Source: Acanthornis magna
Taxonomy: Eukaryota > Chordata > Aves > Passeriformes > Acanthizidae
DNA length: 64,000 nt
NCBI GenBank assembly: GCA_036785705.1
Contig: JAWUZG010000016.1
Span: 4,154,001-4,218,000, forward strand
Direction of reading: 5' to 3'
A program made the translations under genes and the position numbers. The first letter of the stretch is position 1. The number at the start of each line of letters is the position of its first letter. Below the pieces are notes generated by a model. That model saw only the letters and a program-made list of their open reading frames with translations, was not told the DNA's origin and ran no database searches. Below are positions 14,026 to 28,807 of the stretch, one piece after another.

Positions 14026-17000
14026 ACGTAAAGTGCACTGCTGCAAACAAGTTGAAAGAAAAACTCACTATTGAAGAAAGATTTATTTTAATAGAAAAAC
14101 CTTGAAGAGAATCCCTGGATATTTCAGTTAAGTTTCTACCTGCAAGGCAGAGAAGAAAGATGGAAGAGGGAACCTGGAAAATAGAGTATAAGGAAGATTT
14201 TCTAGAACCTATGAAGGGGTTTTTTTGTTGCAGTGTAAGCTATCTTGGGCTGTGGAATGCTCTCTGCCAAGGAAAAACATCCTTAGAAAGAGAAAAGCTT
14301 ACAGAGCATAACTGCTATGACTGGAAAAACCCCTTCTGGTATTATCATAAGTCGTATTTCTTTGGTTGAAGATGTCAACACACCTTTGTAACACCTCATG
14401 ACAGATCCAGCCTGCCTGTCTAATTTGCTACTGCTTCTCTTTTCTTATGCCACCAAAGAAAAAAATCAACTGCTTCTTTTTTAAAGAAGAAAAAAAATAT
14501 TACACACATCATGGTTCAGGTGTTAAAAACACTGCCCAGCTGTAGCAGAGCAAATGGAATAACTGATTTTCCATGCTGCAATGGTACAGGTGAAGAGTAC
14601 AGAGGGTCTAAGCAACTGCAACACCTTCAGAATGATTTAAGTGAAATCTGGATTTTATACTGAGAAACCTTTAGAAGCAAAATACATTTTTCATTGTAGG
14701 TAAGAGATTCCAGAAACGTAAGTACTACCTTGAGTAATTATTGTTAATTAACTAGCGATGAGGTACTATTTCCAAATGTGACATTTAAAGCACATAATGT
14801 GATTGTGAATATTCACAAAGATAATTAAGTTCATCTGCTTCAAGTCCTTGATTTCAGCACATCTGAAAACACCTCTTAAACTATCATTAGACCTGTAATC
14901 AAGTATTTTGTTGCTCAGGAAAATTGCATACCTTTGCTTACCTGCTAATATTGGGATATGTGTTCAAGTGCCAGTATGAGGTTTTTGTTAAGAAACTCTC
15001 CTTCAGGTAAACACTGAGGAAAAAAAACATTAATTCTGATTGTTTTCTCAGAAGGGACTGATAAACATTAATTCCTCACACCATCAGATGGAAACAAAAC
15101 CAAAAATTTCTAAGTCTCCCTAACTGAACTGAAGATCACAAGACTGACATAAGGGATACTTGACTGAAAATATTCATCATCAAGCCAAAGGTAACCCCAC
15201 TGCACAACTATTTCTGTTGGGTTACATACTTTATTCCATTTTGTTTATAGCTAGGTCCATTTCATTACAAAAAGAAAAATGCAACCAAATTCAGGGATGA
15301 AATACAATGTACAACATAAAAATGCAAAAGTCAGAAAATGCATTGACCTGATTCTGTTGGAAAAAAGTTTTAACCATTACTGTCTTCAGAGATGGAAGGA
15401 ATCTTTGATCATCAACTCTGATCTCGGTCTTGATCAAGACCTTCTTGGAGAAATAAACTCTGAAAATAGGAAAAAAATTACCCCAAGAACAGGATGTCAA
15501 AAGAGTCATGACTTGGTGTTTTGTCCTTTTTTCTTTCAAGAGTAAAGACAGCTTCTTTCCACTAGAAAAGAGATTAATGAATAATGTGCTCCAAGATGGA
15601 GAAGAAACATTTAGACAGCATTCTAAAGTACAAAAGGTTAAGTTTACTCTATTGCTCTCCAATTATTTGACATAGAGGATTTTTAATCAGTCAAAATAAC
15701 AGTGTGAATAATTATATGCTCTAAGGATGTCCTACTGGTCTGTATCTCTCAGCCCAGTGTGAACAGCATTTTTATTCTATACCAGAAAACTTTTTCCTGA
15801 TCAAACTTTTATCAAGGATTATGTTTGAAGAGAAAAATAAGGCAAAATCTTTCTAAAAAAAGAAAAATTAAGTGTTCTTAAGGTGCATAGTGCCAAGAAA
15901 CTCCTGACCTTGTCCAAAAGCCAGTTCCTGATGCTGCCTGGCTGCATTAAGTGTAGATTTACTGTTCTGCTTCAGAGCCCATCGCCAGCGCCGGCAATGC
16001 CGAGTGCCAGGAGAACAGAGGGGATGAGACACTGTGTGCTACAGGTCATTAACCCAGTCAGCCCTGCTCACATCAGCAGCCAGCTGGGCTTCACTCAGGA
16101 GCATCATCCTCCAGGAGAGTGCAGGTCCATTTTGCAGCAGTGAAAGGAGAACGCCTGATCCCAAACGGGGCATGCATCCCAGACTACCAATGCCAGGTTT
16201 GGGAAGAACCTCCTCAAGAGATCTACGTTACCCACCCTCCCCGAAATTCATTTTCTTAAGGTATAAATAGACTGAGAAAGGAAAAAGAAAAATAAAATGT
16301 TCTAAAGTCTCTGGAGGTGAATGACAGTGAGAATTAAGACCATGTTGTTGCACTCCTACTAGACATGAGTTCAGATAAAAGTGATCTTCAACCAAACTAA
16401 TCAACAAAATCACAATTGTAGTTCTCTTCCAAGTGCTCAAAGCATGTTTCAGAGAAAATCAACCTATTCAGGCTTATCCAAAAGAAGAAATACAGGGGAG
16501 GAGGAAAACTTACTGTAGATCTTTCCTGTACCTTTCTTTATTCTGTGTAAGAACACCAAAAATACTGCTGAAACACTTTCTTACTGTCACGTAGCACTTT
16601 TGGCAAGTTTCATGAGAAATTATTCTATTACCATGTAAAGCGGTCAGCAAAATAAAATAGGCTGCGGGAGTCTGCACTACACTAAATACTACTCACTATT
16701 ATTACCACCAAACATAATAAGTTAGTCCTAAGGTAAGACAAGTTGCCAAACAGGCATTAATTGAAGGCCAACTGCTACAGTGCACATCCTCAAACTTACT
16801 GCAGATTTTAAATCCTCCAGAGCAGTGGCTTACTGCTTTCTATAACAATACAACCAAGGAATAGAAGGAATAAATAAAAAGCAAAACTATCTCATTAGTA
16901 TTTTCTCCTATTTTATTTGTAAGTATCTCAAGATAATGTCTTTAGACATTTTAGGGGAACAAATATGTATGTTTCAGATGCTCATCACTGAATTTACAGC

Positions 17001-19773
17001 AAACTAAGAGGAAAGCAACATTTGAAAACATTTTTCAACTGAATTCATCTGCTCTACAGAGATAGTATGATGATATTAGACCATATCCACCATAACTCAA
17101 CTATTGTATGCTGTATTCTCAAATCATTCTAAAATCCAAATTAAGTATCCTCTGAATTATTGCAGAGATTTGTACTAAAGGAGCCTAGATATTAACACCC
17201 TGTGTATTAAGTAATCCAAACAAAACATCAGAAATTCTCAGCCAAAACATCAAATAACAGTCTCAAGAACAGTTAAACAAAGTCAGACCAAACAGCAAGA
17301 TTCACACCAAAAGAGATTTCATTTGATGTTTTAATCATCTGTAGCAATTAATCTTTTTTAGCTAATTTCCACTATTTACAAGAGAGACAAATGCTGACAT
17401 GGCAAGCTGACAAGGGAAGAAAAGAGAGAAAATTGGAGAAAGAAAACCACCATTTTTTACTCTGAAGACAGGCAACCTTTACATTAAAAGCAATGCTCAC
17501 AACAAAAAGCAATTTGTAAATAATTGTATATATTCAGTAAGAATATTTAAAATCATCAGTTACCAGTGACTCTATCCTTCTCAAGAGCAAAGTGTTTCTG
17601 CCATGACATCAATCATCATTGTTTAACATAGTGTGTTCTTTATTGTGCAGAAAGATTCTGGGACAACTACGCCTGAAGCGAATCACAAATTTTCCATAAA
17701 CCATTGACTCTACGGAATATGTTCATAGAGATCACATTCTCAGCCAGCTAAAAGTTATGAGTGTGACTAGGTTTCTCTGTAGCTAGAAAATAGCAATTGT
17801 ACATTCATGCTGGGCAGACAGTGCAAGAGAGTAACTTCCCACACACACCAAAACAAAGTGAAGAATTCCCATCTAGTTTGCAGTTAACCTTTAAGTGTTT
17901 TGTGACTAATCATTGTAATATGGCTAACCCTGTGGATGTTCCTCAAATGGAAGGTTCCTGGAAAATGAAGGAGTGAAAAGAAGTTACAACATACTTATAA
18001 ATCAGCGAATGATTCAAGCTATGGTTTGTTCTAGAATATGAAAAATCAGAACTATTTTAGCATAAGACAAAGCTAAGTATAGCAAAGATACTTAAACCTC
18101 CACCCCGGCTGTACACTATATATCCACAAAAATTTATTTCAGATAAATTAGCTACTTCACACACAGCAGTAGGCATATTTGGGATGACAAGGTTCAAGCA
18201 GAGCAGTTTGATGCACATAATCAAGTAATCCAAGAGAAACACACATTTAATGACAGGTAGCTATTAAAAATGACTTCTAAACCACTCAATTTCTTACTGC
18301 TCACCCCATATGGGAGAAGAACATGGCAAAAATTTGGCAGCTTCTCATAAGCTTCAGAATGCAGCGTGGTGTGTGCAGTAGTGTGTTAAGAATAACACAC
18401 ATGTGCTCACAACACCTAAAAGCACAAAACAGCAGTGGTTACTAGCAGACAGTATTTGTGCCCAGAAAACACTTCAGCAATCAAGATCTTACCAGCAGGA
18501 AAAAGAGAAGAACTTCAAATGTATTGCAACTCTCCAGGAGATAATTAGCTAAATTGCTATAGCCATTTATTAAATAATCTGGTTTTCTCTTCATCTCTAT
18601 GAATCATATTCATTAGCATCAATCACTTCCTCAAGTCACAAACATTTATGCTCTATTAAAAGTGGGGATTCCTCATAACTGTTAGACACCACAGTTCCAG
18701 ACTTACAGCACTTTGGAGGCAAATTGCCTTAAGTATCCTCAATTCCTACAGGTAAGGAAGGACTGGCTACATTCACAAGCATATCCCACAGATTTTGAAC
18801 ATCCACTAGCAGCATAAGAAACACTGTTCTATTCAGAACACAAGTATAGTCTTAGCAACTGCACTCCTAGCTTTGGAAACACTGTGTGTCTACTTGCTGC
18901 TGCCCTGTGACTTATTTCCAAAAACAAGAGGGAGAAAACCACCACAGATCAACTCCTTTTAGTTGTTTCTTTCCTCAAGCTTCGGTTAAAGAGTAGCTGA
19001 ACAGTAGTTTCAATCAAAATTCAATCTGTATCTGCTTGTACTGTACCTCAATACTATCACACTTTTTTAATATAAAACTGCCAATCATCTAAGGCCACTC
19101 ATGTACTTTACAGCTTTATATTGATATATGTACATACATAAAATCAGATACCATCAGACACCATCTTCTTCATACAGTCAATAAAACAAATAAGTGCAAA
19201 CAAAACAAACAAAAAGGAGCAATTGGTCTCATTCTTGCACATTATCCTCTGGGAGAACCTGGCACAGCAGGGACAACAGCTATGGACACGTTCTGGCGAC
19301 CCAACCATCAGAGTGGTGGCTGTTTGTCAGCACACCAGAGCTGGACACTGCCAGCTGTGCACCTGCTGACAGTATTTTTGCAATGGCAGAGTAACACATT
19401 ACCACAGCAGGTCTAAAAATAATGGCAGAAAGTTGTGCTTAGGGACTAATTTCTATTTGAAATAAATTACCTAATCCAAATTTGCAGGCAAATTCTGTCC
19501 ATTCTCAATGTTAACCAGGTAGTTTTCTTATTTTAAGAAGTATTTTTTGCAGGCTTACTGCCTGCACTGATTTGAGACAGTATCTGAGAGGCAGCACAGT
19601 TAGTGATTTAGAACAGCTATCTGAATACCTGAACATTAATGAATCTTGCATTTATCAGTCAGCCTGGGCTAGTTATGTTTTCTTTGCAACTTCACCTTTT
19701 AACTAAAAAATAAATAATTTATTATTCCCAAGGCTATTGAGAATGTTAATAAGTGGAGGCGGGGGAGGGGGGA

Positions 19774-19799
19774 ACAAAACAAAACAAACAAAAACAAAG
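19774..19799. repeat. (AAAAC)n short repeat
   Basis: ACAAAACAAAACAAACAAAAAC in a purine-rich stretch following GGGGGAGGGGGG. Confidence 0.7.
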
Positions 19800-22700
19800 A
19801 GAAAAACCCAATAAATCAAAACAAAGTATTAAAGGTCCTCTTCTCTGGAAAATATAGATGCAATCCTAAACCCACTGATGTCAGTGACATAACCCAGTAT
19901 TAAACATGAGAACTAGTTATTTAATTATGGAAATAAACTATTAATTATGTCAAGCAGCTATGTGTTTTGCTAGCAATAAGGACATTTTAACTAGCACCAT
20001 TTCAGTACCAGCAAGCAGAGTAAGACTGAACTACCTAATTAATTTTAATTTCTTCTGCATTGTTAACATAGCGCTGGTTTTAACATGTTTATAAGACTAT
20101 GTCAGCTCTAACCACCTGCACCCCTAACTCCTGTCTTCACCACAGAGAAAACAGCTGTGTCCCTTCCTTAGTAGATAAAAATACAAAATTCCATGCACTA
20201 GTCACAATGCTCAGAATGAGAAAAAATCTTTTAAAGAGTAAATTATAATCTGGAAAGAGATTGCACAACACACAAGCACACGCAGTCTTCACTACTATGC
20301 CCAGTATTCTCAATCCATCAACCACCCAAAACATCTGAGAAAGGCAGAAGTTTTTATAACATTTTCAGATATGTCCTAGACGAAAAACAGCAGTTTTATT
20401 AAAAAGAATATAAAATGAAATCTCCACAAGCACAGTGAAGGTAAAGATCAGCCATAACAATCTAACCAGCCTGTAGGCCAGCATGCACAAGCTGGAAGAC
20501 AAACCCAACACCAGCCACAAAATGCTTTCTCTTAGAAGAGGGATTATTACTGCAACGAAACATGATTTGTATGATAAAGGACAGTAAGTCATTAGTTCCA
20601 TAGTAATGAAGCAACTTCTCTGAAGAACAAGGGGTTTTTTAACGTTTCTTTCTCCTATAACTTAAAGAGAATTTATAACTAACAGATGTCTTTATTGAAT
20701 AAATATATAGCAAAGTGTCATTGAACTTCTTTCTACAAGGCTTCATCCAAAGATCAAGTGTCAGCAATCCTTGGTACATTCACTGGTATTATGACCTTAA
20801 AGATGCAGCTATATGACACACGCTAAAAATAAAATCTGCTTTAATAAAAGCAAGGACATGAACATACTGAAAAGAATAGAAACTTCAAGAAAACTCTTTC
20901 TAGTCCTGATGCCAGATAAATCCTACACAAGTAATCTCTCTATAGAACCTGAAAAAGTAGAGCAAAATTTCTCAAAAAGTTGTTTCCTTGACAACATTGA
21001 CAAACCAAGAAGGGTAAGGAATCAAAGTCATAAGATGCCTTGTGTCTTTGTTAGCAGATTTTTTTTTATATATAGCAGTATGCGAGATGCAGCTAAAAAG
21101 CCAGATTTCTAGAAAAGAAGCAAAGTTAGATTGGTGTTATTTATATTTTCAAACAGCAAAAATATTCAGTATTTCTTAACTGTTAAAAAAATTGAGATAC
21201 TTCCATAATGTGTTACAGTCATTTAAGAACTCAAAACTACTCTAGCTCATTTTTTTCCAAGTACCAAAATCCTGATTTTTTTTCACCAGCAATCTTACTG
21301 ACACACCCAGAAGGGGGATAACACTATTATCCATCTCTCCCATCTCAGATGACATTCTGACATTAGACTGCACAGCAGCTGCCCACACAGATCCTGTGTA
21401 TAATTGGAGAGCTTAACTTCTGACATTCGCAGTTAAGCTTCATTAGAGGCACTGCTCCACTGACATCTCTAGCCCTGATTCTCTTCCCTGCTAGGCTGGC
21501 TGTGCTGGGAGAGCACGAGGTTGCTTTATCCTCTGCTACAGGCTACTTCAGAGACACGGCAAACAACTGGAAGAGTTCCCAGTAGAAAGGAAATGCAGAG
21601 CTCACCCATGAGGGACAGATGGGTTGTTAATCAAAAAGTCAGATAAACACTTCAAATTCTTGATATTTCTGCAAGTAATGGCACAAGGAACCAAAACGCT
21701 TTTTAGTTAACATGAGAGAACAGAATCCTTTCTTCCACATCACTGTTAAGGATATTTAGAAGTCATTCTCCATGCTTTTGGATTTCCACAGAAAAAAGGT
21801 TTGTGAAATAATACTGTCACAGCAACCCTGTTATCCTGTGCATCTCACCTGTGGCCACTTTGCACCTGTTGATCAATGTCAACCAAATTTCACAGAAGGC
21901 CTCGATATTTTTCCCTCAAGGCTTAATCATGTTAAGCAGCTGAATAAAAGTGAAAGACATTGCAGAAGCTCCAGAGAAAGAAATCGAAGAGGATTTGTAG
22001 TCAGTCTCAAAATACAGACAGGCTTCAGTAACTTCCCTGCTCTTGGAAGAACTTTTATTTTCTAAATTTTTCTTTAAATAATTCCCAATTTATTTTTTGG
22101 GGAGGAGGGGGAACACAGGCATATTAGCTACACTGTGAAATATCCATCCCACTCTTCTCCCCCACAGCTACATCCTCTAACACAGCCATTAAGCAGTCAA
22201 AAATGCCTTGCAAGAACACTTGGGGTATCACCCTTGCATTCTTTAAGGAGATCCTAAGCCAGAAGTCATTTCCAAGTGGAAAAAAACTCATGCCATCACA
22301 GAGCTAAAAACCTCACCCAGAAACTGAGAGGTTCACTGCATTTTTGCCCTCCCCCTTTTTCTTTAAATGTCAATCTTCATACAAGTGTTAAGATAAATTC
22401 TAATCCAAAGCAGTACTGAATTTAGTTCTTGTTAGTGCAGAAGGAAAGAAACAATGGCTTATCAAAACCTACAGAGATGGGGATGGTGCTATTTATACTC
22501 AAAGAAACATACTCCTTTGAAAAAATCCTTTGAGGCCTAAGAGTGTGTCAAACACTCAGAACATAATATAAACTATACAAGTCATCTCCAGCTGTGGATT
22601 CTGAAAAAGTGAACAAAGGCATTACAAGGATTTCTGTTTCCTTGACAACAGCATCACTGGAAACAAGAAAATAATTTAAAAAATATATCTCTCTAACAGC

Positions 22701-22964
22701 CATCTCTAACCGTTATCGAGGTACTAAAATATCAAATGTGAAACTCTTACCCACACAAACCTTTGGGATGAAGAGACCAAAATTCACCACGTTCATGAAC
22801 TGTTCTTTGCTGACATGTGTCACCAGCTTTTGCAGAACAATTGTGAGAGCTATCTATTACATCCTGACCTGGATTCTCATCTACCCATGGCACAGCCAGA
22901 AGCTTTCACTGATGGTCAAGTACATTCCTTCCTGTATAATGTTCCTTTTCTTACAAAAATAAGC

Positions 22965-23003
22965 ATTATTTCATACACTTCTCATTGAAGTGTATGAAAT
23001 AAT
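22965..23003. repeat. perfect 17-bp inverted repeat with 5-nt loop
   Basis: ATTATTTCATACACTTC, then the loop TCATT, then the exact reverse complement GAAGTGTATGAAATAAT. It lies in the large WDR25 intron. No element family, terminal repeats or target-site duplication was recognised around it. Confidence 0.9.
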
Positions 23004-26000
23004 TTTGTTAGAAAAAGATCAAGGTATACAAAAAAAGCTGGTATTATTACGATGCATGTACCTATCACATAAGGGTACTTCCATTTTAATAATCAGCAAG
23101 CTTAAAGTCACTGGAAAAAATATGCACAGTTCTAAAAAGACAAGGGAAGAAGGTCAGAACCTTAATAAAGAAAAGTCTGCTTCAGTATTTCTGAACAGTC
23201 TGTTTAGTAGCCTCTTCAACAAGGAAACAATGGGTTTTTTCCCATATCTAGGTAATCAGCACACAATATCCAGAATACGAGCATTTCCCTCCCACTTCCA
23301 AGATAATGGGGAGAAGTACTTGTTATTTTTAAAATATGGTATTAAAAATGTATCAACAGAGATCTTCAAAACATTTCAAATAAAGAACATATGTATCAAA
23401 TAGGATGACTTACCAATTTGTCATCTTATCATCACCTACAGTCAACGGAATGTTGCCTCGATTAGATTTTAAAAATCAATCTAAGTTGCCCTACTTGAGG
23501 TACTAGCAGCATGAGAGCTAATTCAGCTTAGTGAACAGTTTGAATCCAGCCTAGCACTGACAGGGCTACAGCCATCTGACAGCTATGCCTGAGTGTATAG
23601 GAAACATGCTGGCAGCTTAAATTCATTCCTTAATAAACAGACGTGCCTGTGACAGAAAAGAAACACTGCCTATTCCAAGTGAATTGTGTACAGAACGACT
23701 GAAAACAGAAATACTAGATTCTCTTACTTTGAGGCAGGGTAAACGTCAATATCTAAGAAATCTATGTTGCCACAATCTGGGCTACACATAGTTTATGGCT
23801 TGAGGCTATCATCTTCTATCATTCAGTCCAATACAACAAGATCAAGAATAACAAAATTATTGGAATATACTGCTGTGCTATCTATCTTTCCCCTAACAGA
23901 CACAAAACCCCCCAAAAAAATAATTTGAAAGTATGACTGAAAATCTTATTTCTTGTAGCATTTGACACTCTCCAGGGACCAAAACCCATACATTAAATTT
24001 AACAAGTGTGAGTAACATACCATTCTAGATCTAATGATCACAAAAGAGTCTCAGAAGACTGGAGAAGTATCTGGAAGAAATCTCTCAAGGTAGCAAGTTA
24101 CAAAGATGAACTACTCTGGAGCTCAGAAATCCCAACTTGAAAACAAGCACAGACCAAAAGAGGACTTAAAGGCATCACAAACCTTTGACTTGCTCTTCTT
24201 TATACATCTGCTTATGGACCCTACTACAGACTGACCCCTGGGCTAGACAGAGCCCTGGTCTGAACCAGTCTGATTGTTATGTTCCTAATCACATGAAGTC
24301 AGCAATGCCCCTGTTCAAGAGGCTGATATTATTAAAATTTTTAAAACTTCTACTTTACTTTTATGGAGCTGTGAAGAAATGGAGATACCATTCAACTAGG
24401 CGAGTAGGGAACAAAATAAATAAGAAAAACTTCCAACAATATATTAGAACACAAAGTGCTATTAATATACATTTTGCATACTCAAGAATTGCAGCACTTT
24501 CTTTCCTTGATCTTTTCAACAATGGAGAGTGAAAGTGCTGAAAATTAAGAAATCCTTTGCAACAAACATAACACCTGCTGTGATGCTCTAAATAAAATAT
24601 GAGAAACACAAAATTAACCGCTAACAGATGATTATATAAAGATGTCACCTTGGCCTAATTTTAAGACAAACTAGGAAATACAGAATAAAGGCATAGGATG
24701 CTGAAGTTATGAACAACTATTAAAAAGCTAAGTCCAGCACCATTTACTAGCGAAGATGTTAACATCTATGTGGCTCTGTGGATCTTCCAAATAAAAGACA
24801 CTGACAATATGAATGCAGCATTGCGGTTTCTGCAATTGATAAATGTGTTTCAAGACACAACTTTTTAATGTTCTCTGCTATCAAAGGCAAAAAGCTGTAT
24901 TCACTGGTAACCTGTGATTCTGGATTCTCTACCTGGGGCTCTAAACCAGAAATACCTAAACAAGGTCTGATGTTCAGAAAACATTTAATATCCACACTAT
25001 GAGAACCAGGAATCTTTAACAGCAGTGATGAGTCTCAAAATTTATGCAAAAAAAACCACTAGATGAGATATTAAAATCATGAACACCATTTTGGTGTTTA
25101 AGTAGGAAAACCCTAAAATGGCAGTGGATGCCCAAAATTCATTTACAGCAGCTATTCAATGGTAGAGAAGTGCTAGTCGAAGAAAACAAATTTAATCAGT
25201 TCAGACAACAATGTTTCACGATCCTTAAAATACATATCTAAGCTAAAAACATAAGCCACTCACAATACAGTTCAAGTGTAACTGTGAAGAGCAGCACTGC
25301 CACAGTAAGAGCTCAAAACAGCACCTTTCCCTACCCTGGAACAGGTTTCCTGTCCCCTTCTCCAGCTACCTAGGCTGGAGCTTCCAAAGGGGAAGCTAAA
25401 AATTCTATGAAAACACAGGGTAAAAAATTTGGCAAAGCATAAAATTAGCCTTGGGTTTTTTGCCCATTCCCTACAAATTTAAAATTTAGCATTAAATATT
25501 CTTCTATCGATGCTCCAGATTTGAAGAACTGCGGGTAATTAATCTGCAATGTGTATCACTTCCCACATGAAGCTCTATCTTATTTTCAGGTCTCTAAGAA
25601 AACTCAGGGGTTTTCTTATACATTTAGCAACACATGCGTAAACTCGTAACTTTGGTCTTTCAACACACAACATAGAGGAAAATATTGAAGTCTTTGAGTC
25701 TTCAGAGGCACAGTTCCCATCTCTTTCTAGGCACACTGAGGTGCCCCATCTGCTGGTAGGAGTGTTCCTCTAGAGTATTCCGCCCCTGAGCTGCTAACTC
25801 ATACTTTTTTCAACTTTATCACTTGATAACTGTTTGAGGTGTTTTAAATGCAGTGATACACAAAAAATTCAGATCGAATAAAGAAAACCATAAAATGCTC
25901 AAACACAGTTCATTCATTCCTAAGTATGCAAGATATTTTTACAAAATGCTTCTGATGATCTTCCGACTCTAGGCTATTCTTCAGTCAACAGAAACTGAAA

Positions 26001-28807
26001 ACATCAACTCATTTATTGTAATTATTTTAGTATGACACTGATTCATAATGATGTTAAACTGCACTTTTTAACCTGAGACAACAGAAATGGAAGACTGTTA
26101 TATTCTCCTGATCTAAACAGGATAAATGCACACACTTAAAAAGTCAAAAAAACCCCATAATCCATTCTACATATACGTTTTAGACATATATCTGTGTGAT
26201 ATGAATGATTTAGTCATAGTAATTTAGACAGGAATAAAAAAAATTATAATCACTAAAGTAAGGTAACTTAGACTAGTGTTTCTTCCTTCTCCATGCCAAG
26301 GAAAGAAAAAAAGTGAAAATCCTTTCCCATAAATGAAAATTCTTAGCTTGTGATGAAAGAGGACATTATTAAGCACATAAGAACAGATAAAATATACAAA
26401 ACTGGCTAAATACTACACAAATTGTGTACAACTATAGATCTCTGGTTTAAGCACAGCTTAAACTACCACAGTCATCTCAAGTTAGAACACTCAGTTCTGA
26501 GAAATCCCCACTAATATTGGACTCTTCAAAAGATAAATGTCTTAGTGCAAAGGCTGAGTGTCAGAACTGAATCCAAGACATTTACGCTTAAAAATATTCA
26601 CAGTTATTCCTGTGACTAACTGAAATTACAGAGTTTTGAGGCTCTGGATTGCCTCTTCTCTCTGATCATACAGAGATTTTAGGCTTTCAAGCGTGCTTTG
26701 AGTTTTACCCAAACCAGATGTTGAAAGTCAATCATGCAAACATCCTGAGTGTCTGCATATTCCCATTAGAGGGAAAGAGGACACACATCCATTGCCTGTA
26801 TTTAAATGAGCAATTCCAAGCAGGTGTTTTTGGAAAAAAAAAAAAAAGTAAGCTGTGTGAAGTTTAAAGGATGAGGAAATAAAATAGTAGATCTGCATGT
26901 TCAATCAGCTGTTTTATGCTTATACCAGAAAATGGACAACTTCAGGCAACGGTAGACGGTAAAAAAAGAAAATAAAAGCTCCCAGAAGGTAAAGCAGCGC
27001 TGTGACAGCCACCAGGGATTTAAGTGCTCGTGATCCCAGAACAGGAGGGAATTTGGGAGCCCAGCACCAAGTGAATCCTCGGTGTCACCGCGCCCTCTGC
27101 TGCCCAGCACAGCCCGCGTGTAACTCAGCCACAATGAGGAGGTTCCCCAAGAAATAACAGGAAGCAGCATCCATAGGTTAATGTCTCTCTACGGGCTGCC
27201 TTCCAGAAGATAGAGTGTCCTTTCAGATACTTCCTAACAGTTACGTTATTACTTTATTAATTTTTTAGACCCGCATGCTCTGAAGTGTTGCCAACTTTAA
27301 TATACTTCATTTGTATCGAATTTCCAAGGTTTGGGGCATCTAAAGCAATCAGATTTCTTCAAAAACCAGCTTTACTGTTAATGACTGCTTTAAAGCAGGC
27401 GTGGTAATGCTAATTCAGAAAAATATTTTTTATTTCTGCTCAGAAGACAAAACAGACAGGCCATTATTTCAACTATTTAATATTTTTATATTGCAGTAAC
27501 AACTAAGATTCTAGATTCTTCAACGAAATTCAACACATCCATAACTTCACTCATCAGTAAGATGAGGCTCAGGGATAGTAAACAAACATTAAGCATATGA
27601 TGTGACAATTTAAAACAAAAGGTCAAATTCAGACATCCTGAAGTCAGAGGTGCATATAGCTTTGTACAATCCAAATTTAAATTGCTGCTTAACAAAAACA
27701 TCCATCAGTACTTTTTGCGTATTTTAGTCTTTTCCTTCTAAGTCTGTTCTGCGAGCAACAGCCAAGATAAAACAAATATACTAAAGACTACTTGCAAGGA
27801 AAAACAAAGATACTTTTCTTCCTTCAATTAATGCTTAAGAGCTTTAAAAACCTTGGGAAAGAAGATGGAGTAACTATGTTGGTACAAGGGATGTTCTTCT
27901 TGTCTCTATTTAGGAAGATTTACTTAAAGTTCTAAATTTTAGAAGCAAGTTTTAAAATAATTGTGCCTGCCATAGTAAATACATGTGAGATGCAATAAAG
28001 CATGTCTTCCACCAGAAAGGACACTTTCTGTGCATTCTTATCAAAGCTATGTTCCTGTGCAAGTCCACTTCAGAAGACTATTACTTGAACCAGAGGTACA
28101 ATCAGCCCTGTATCTGGGAAAGCACACACATAAAATACTTTTATTACCCATTTTAAAAATAAAAAACTCATTGGACTGACTAAATTACCAAAGAACTGAA
28201 GACAAATTCATTAAAGCCAAGAGGAAAATTCACTTCGAGTACTGAGCAATTAACCCTTGAAACAAATTAAAGTGGGAAGACTCATTAGATCATGACAAGA
28301 CACCTTTCTGGGATGCAAGACTTACCACACTAATTCAGATGGAAAATCCATCTGACCTGACCTACCTCCTCCAGCAGAAGTCCCACAGGCCTGTCAGAAA
28401 GGTAAAGTTCCTAAAAATATTATTCCAGCATTGGCAGTCAATTGATTAATGACTTAAGGCAGAATCTGTATGCAGACCATAGTGCTCATGGCCACTGTGA
28501 TAAAACACTGAGATAGATCATGAGAAATGACCTAGCAGAAATCTAATTTAAGGTCTGAAACACTGACATGACTGAAAAAAACCCCAAAAATACCAAATCC
28601 CAAACCAATGGAACTAACTATGGGTATAGTGAAGCATTAGGCTGCAAGTTCATAATAATCTTATACTTCCAAGCATCTCCTCAAATTCTGAGTACACTGG
28701 AACAGTTAAACACACACAAGCAAGGATGTAATTTCCAGAAAAGCATTGTTGAATACATTATTTTTAAGTCTGATGATTGAGTCACAAAGCATCTTGCTTT
28801 ACATTAC

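Larger units (their letters stand above)
1..28807 (-). other. WDR25: WDR25 large intron (after exon 2), AT-rich and repeat-poor
   Basis: This stretch lies downstream, in the minus-strand sense, of the WDR25 exon-2 splice donor, so it should be intronic. In mammals WDR25 has very long introns. I looked on the minus strand for the remaining WD-repeat exons and recognised none, so the rest of the gene probably lies before position 1. The sequence is strongly AT-rich with short chance open frames on both strands, none with a recognisable family signature. It contains simple-sequence tracts, a perfect hairpin at 22965-23003 and a few slightly GC-richer patches (about 500-1000, 8880-9060, 9950-10250, 12540-12780, 15880-16230, 27000-27150). 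No CR1 or LTR element was recognised, in contrast to the WARS1 side. A missed short exon cannot be excluded. Confidence 0.7.

Noticed and set aside
22990..23403. 137-codon plus-strand frame in the WDR25 intron
   Set aside because: Lys/Asn/Ile-rich composition reflects AT-rich DNA. No domain recognised and no relation to neighbouring exons; probably chance.
28799..28807. Extension of the WDR25 open frame past 28808
   Set aside because: The extra codons are read-through past a clear GTAATG donor. The conserved protein continues with W in the next exon.
1..28807. Search for remaining WDR25 WD-repeat exons on the minus strand
   Set aside because: No stretch with the expected GGFD, AWD or IWD-type repeats and flanking splice sites was found. 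A short exon could still be missed by eye.
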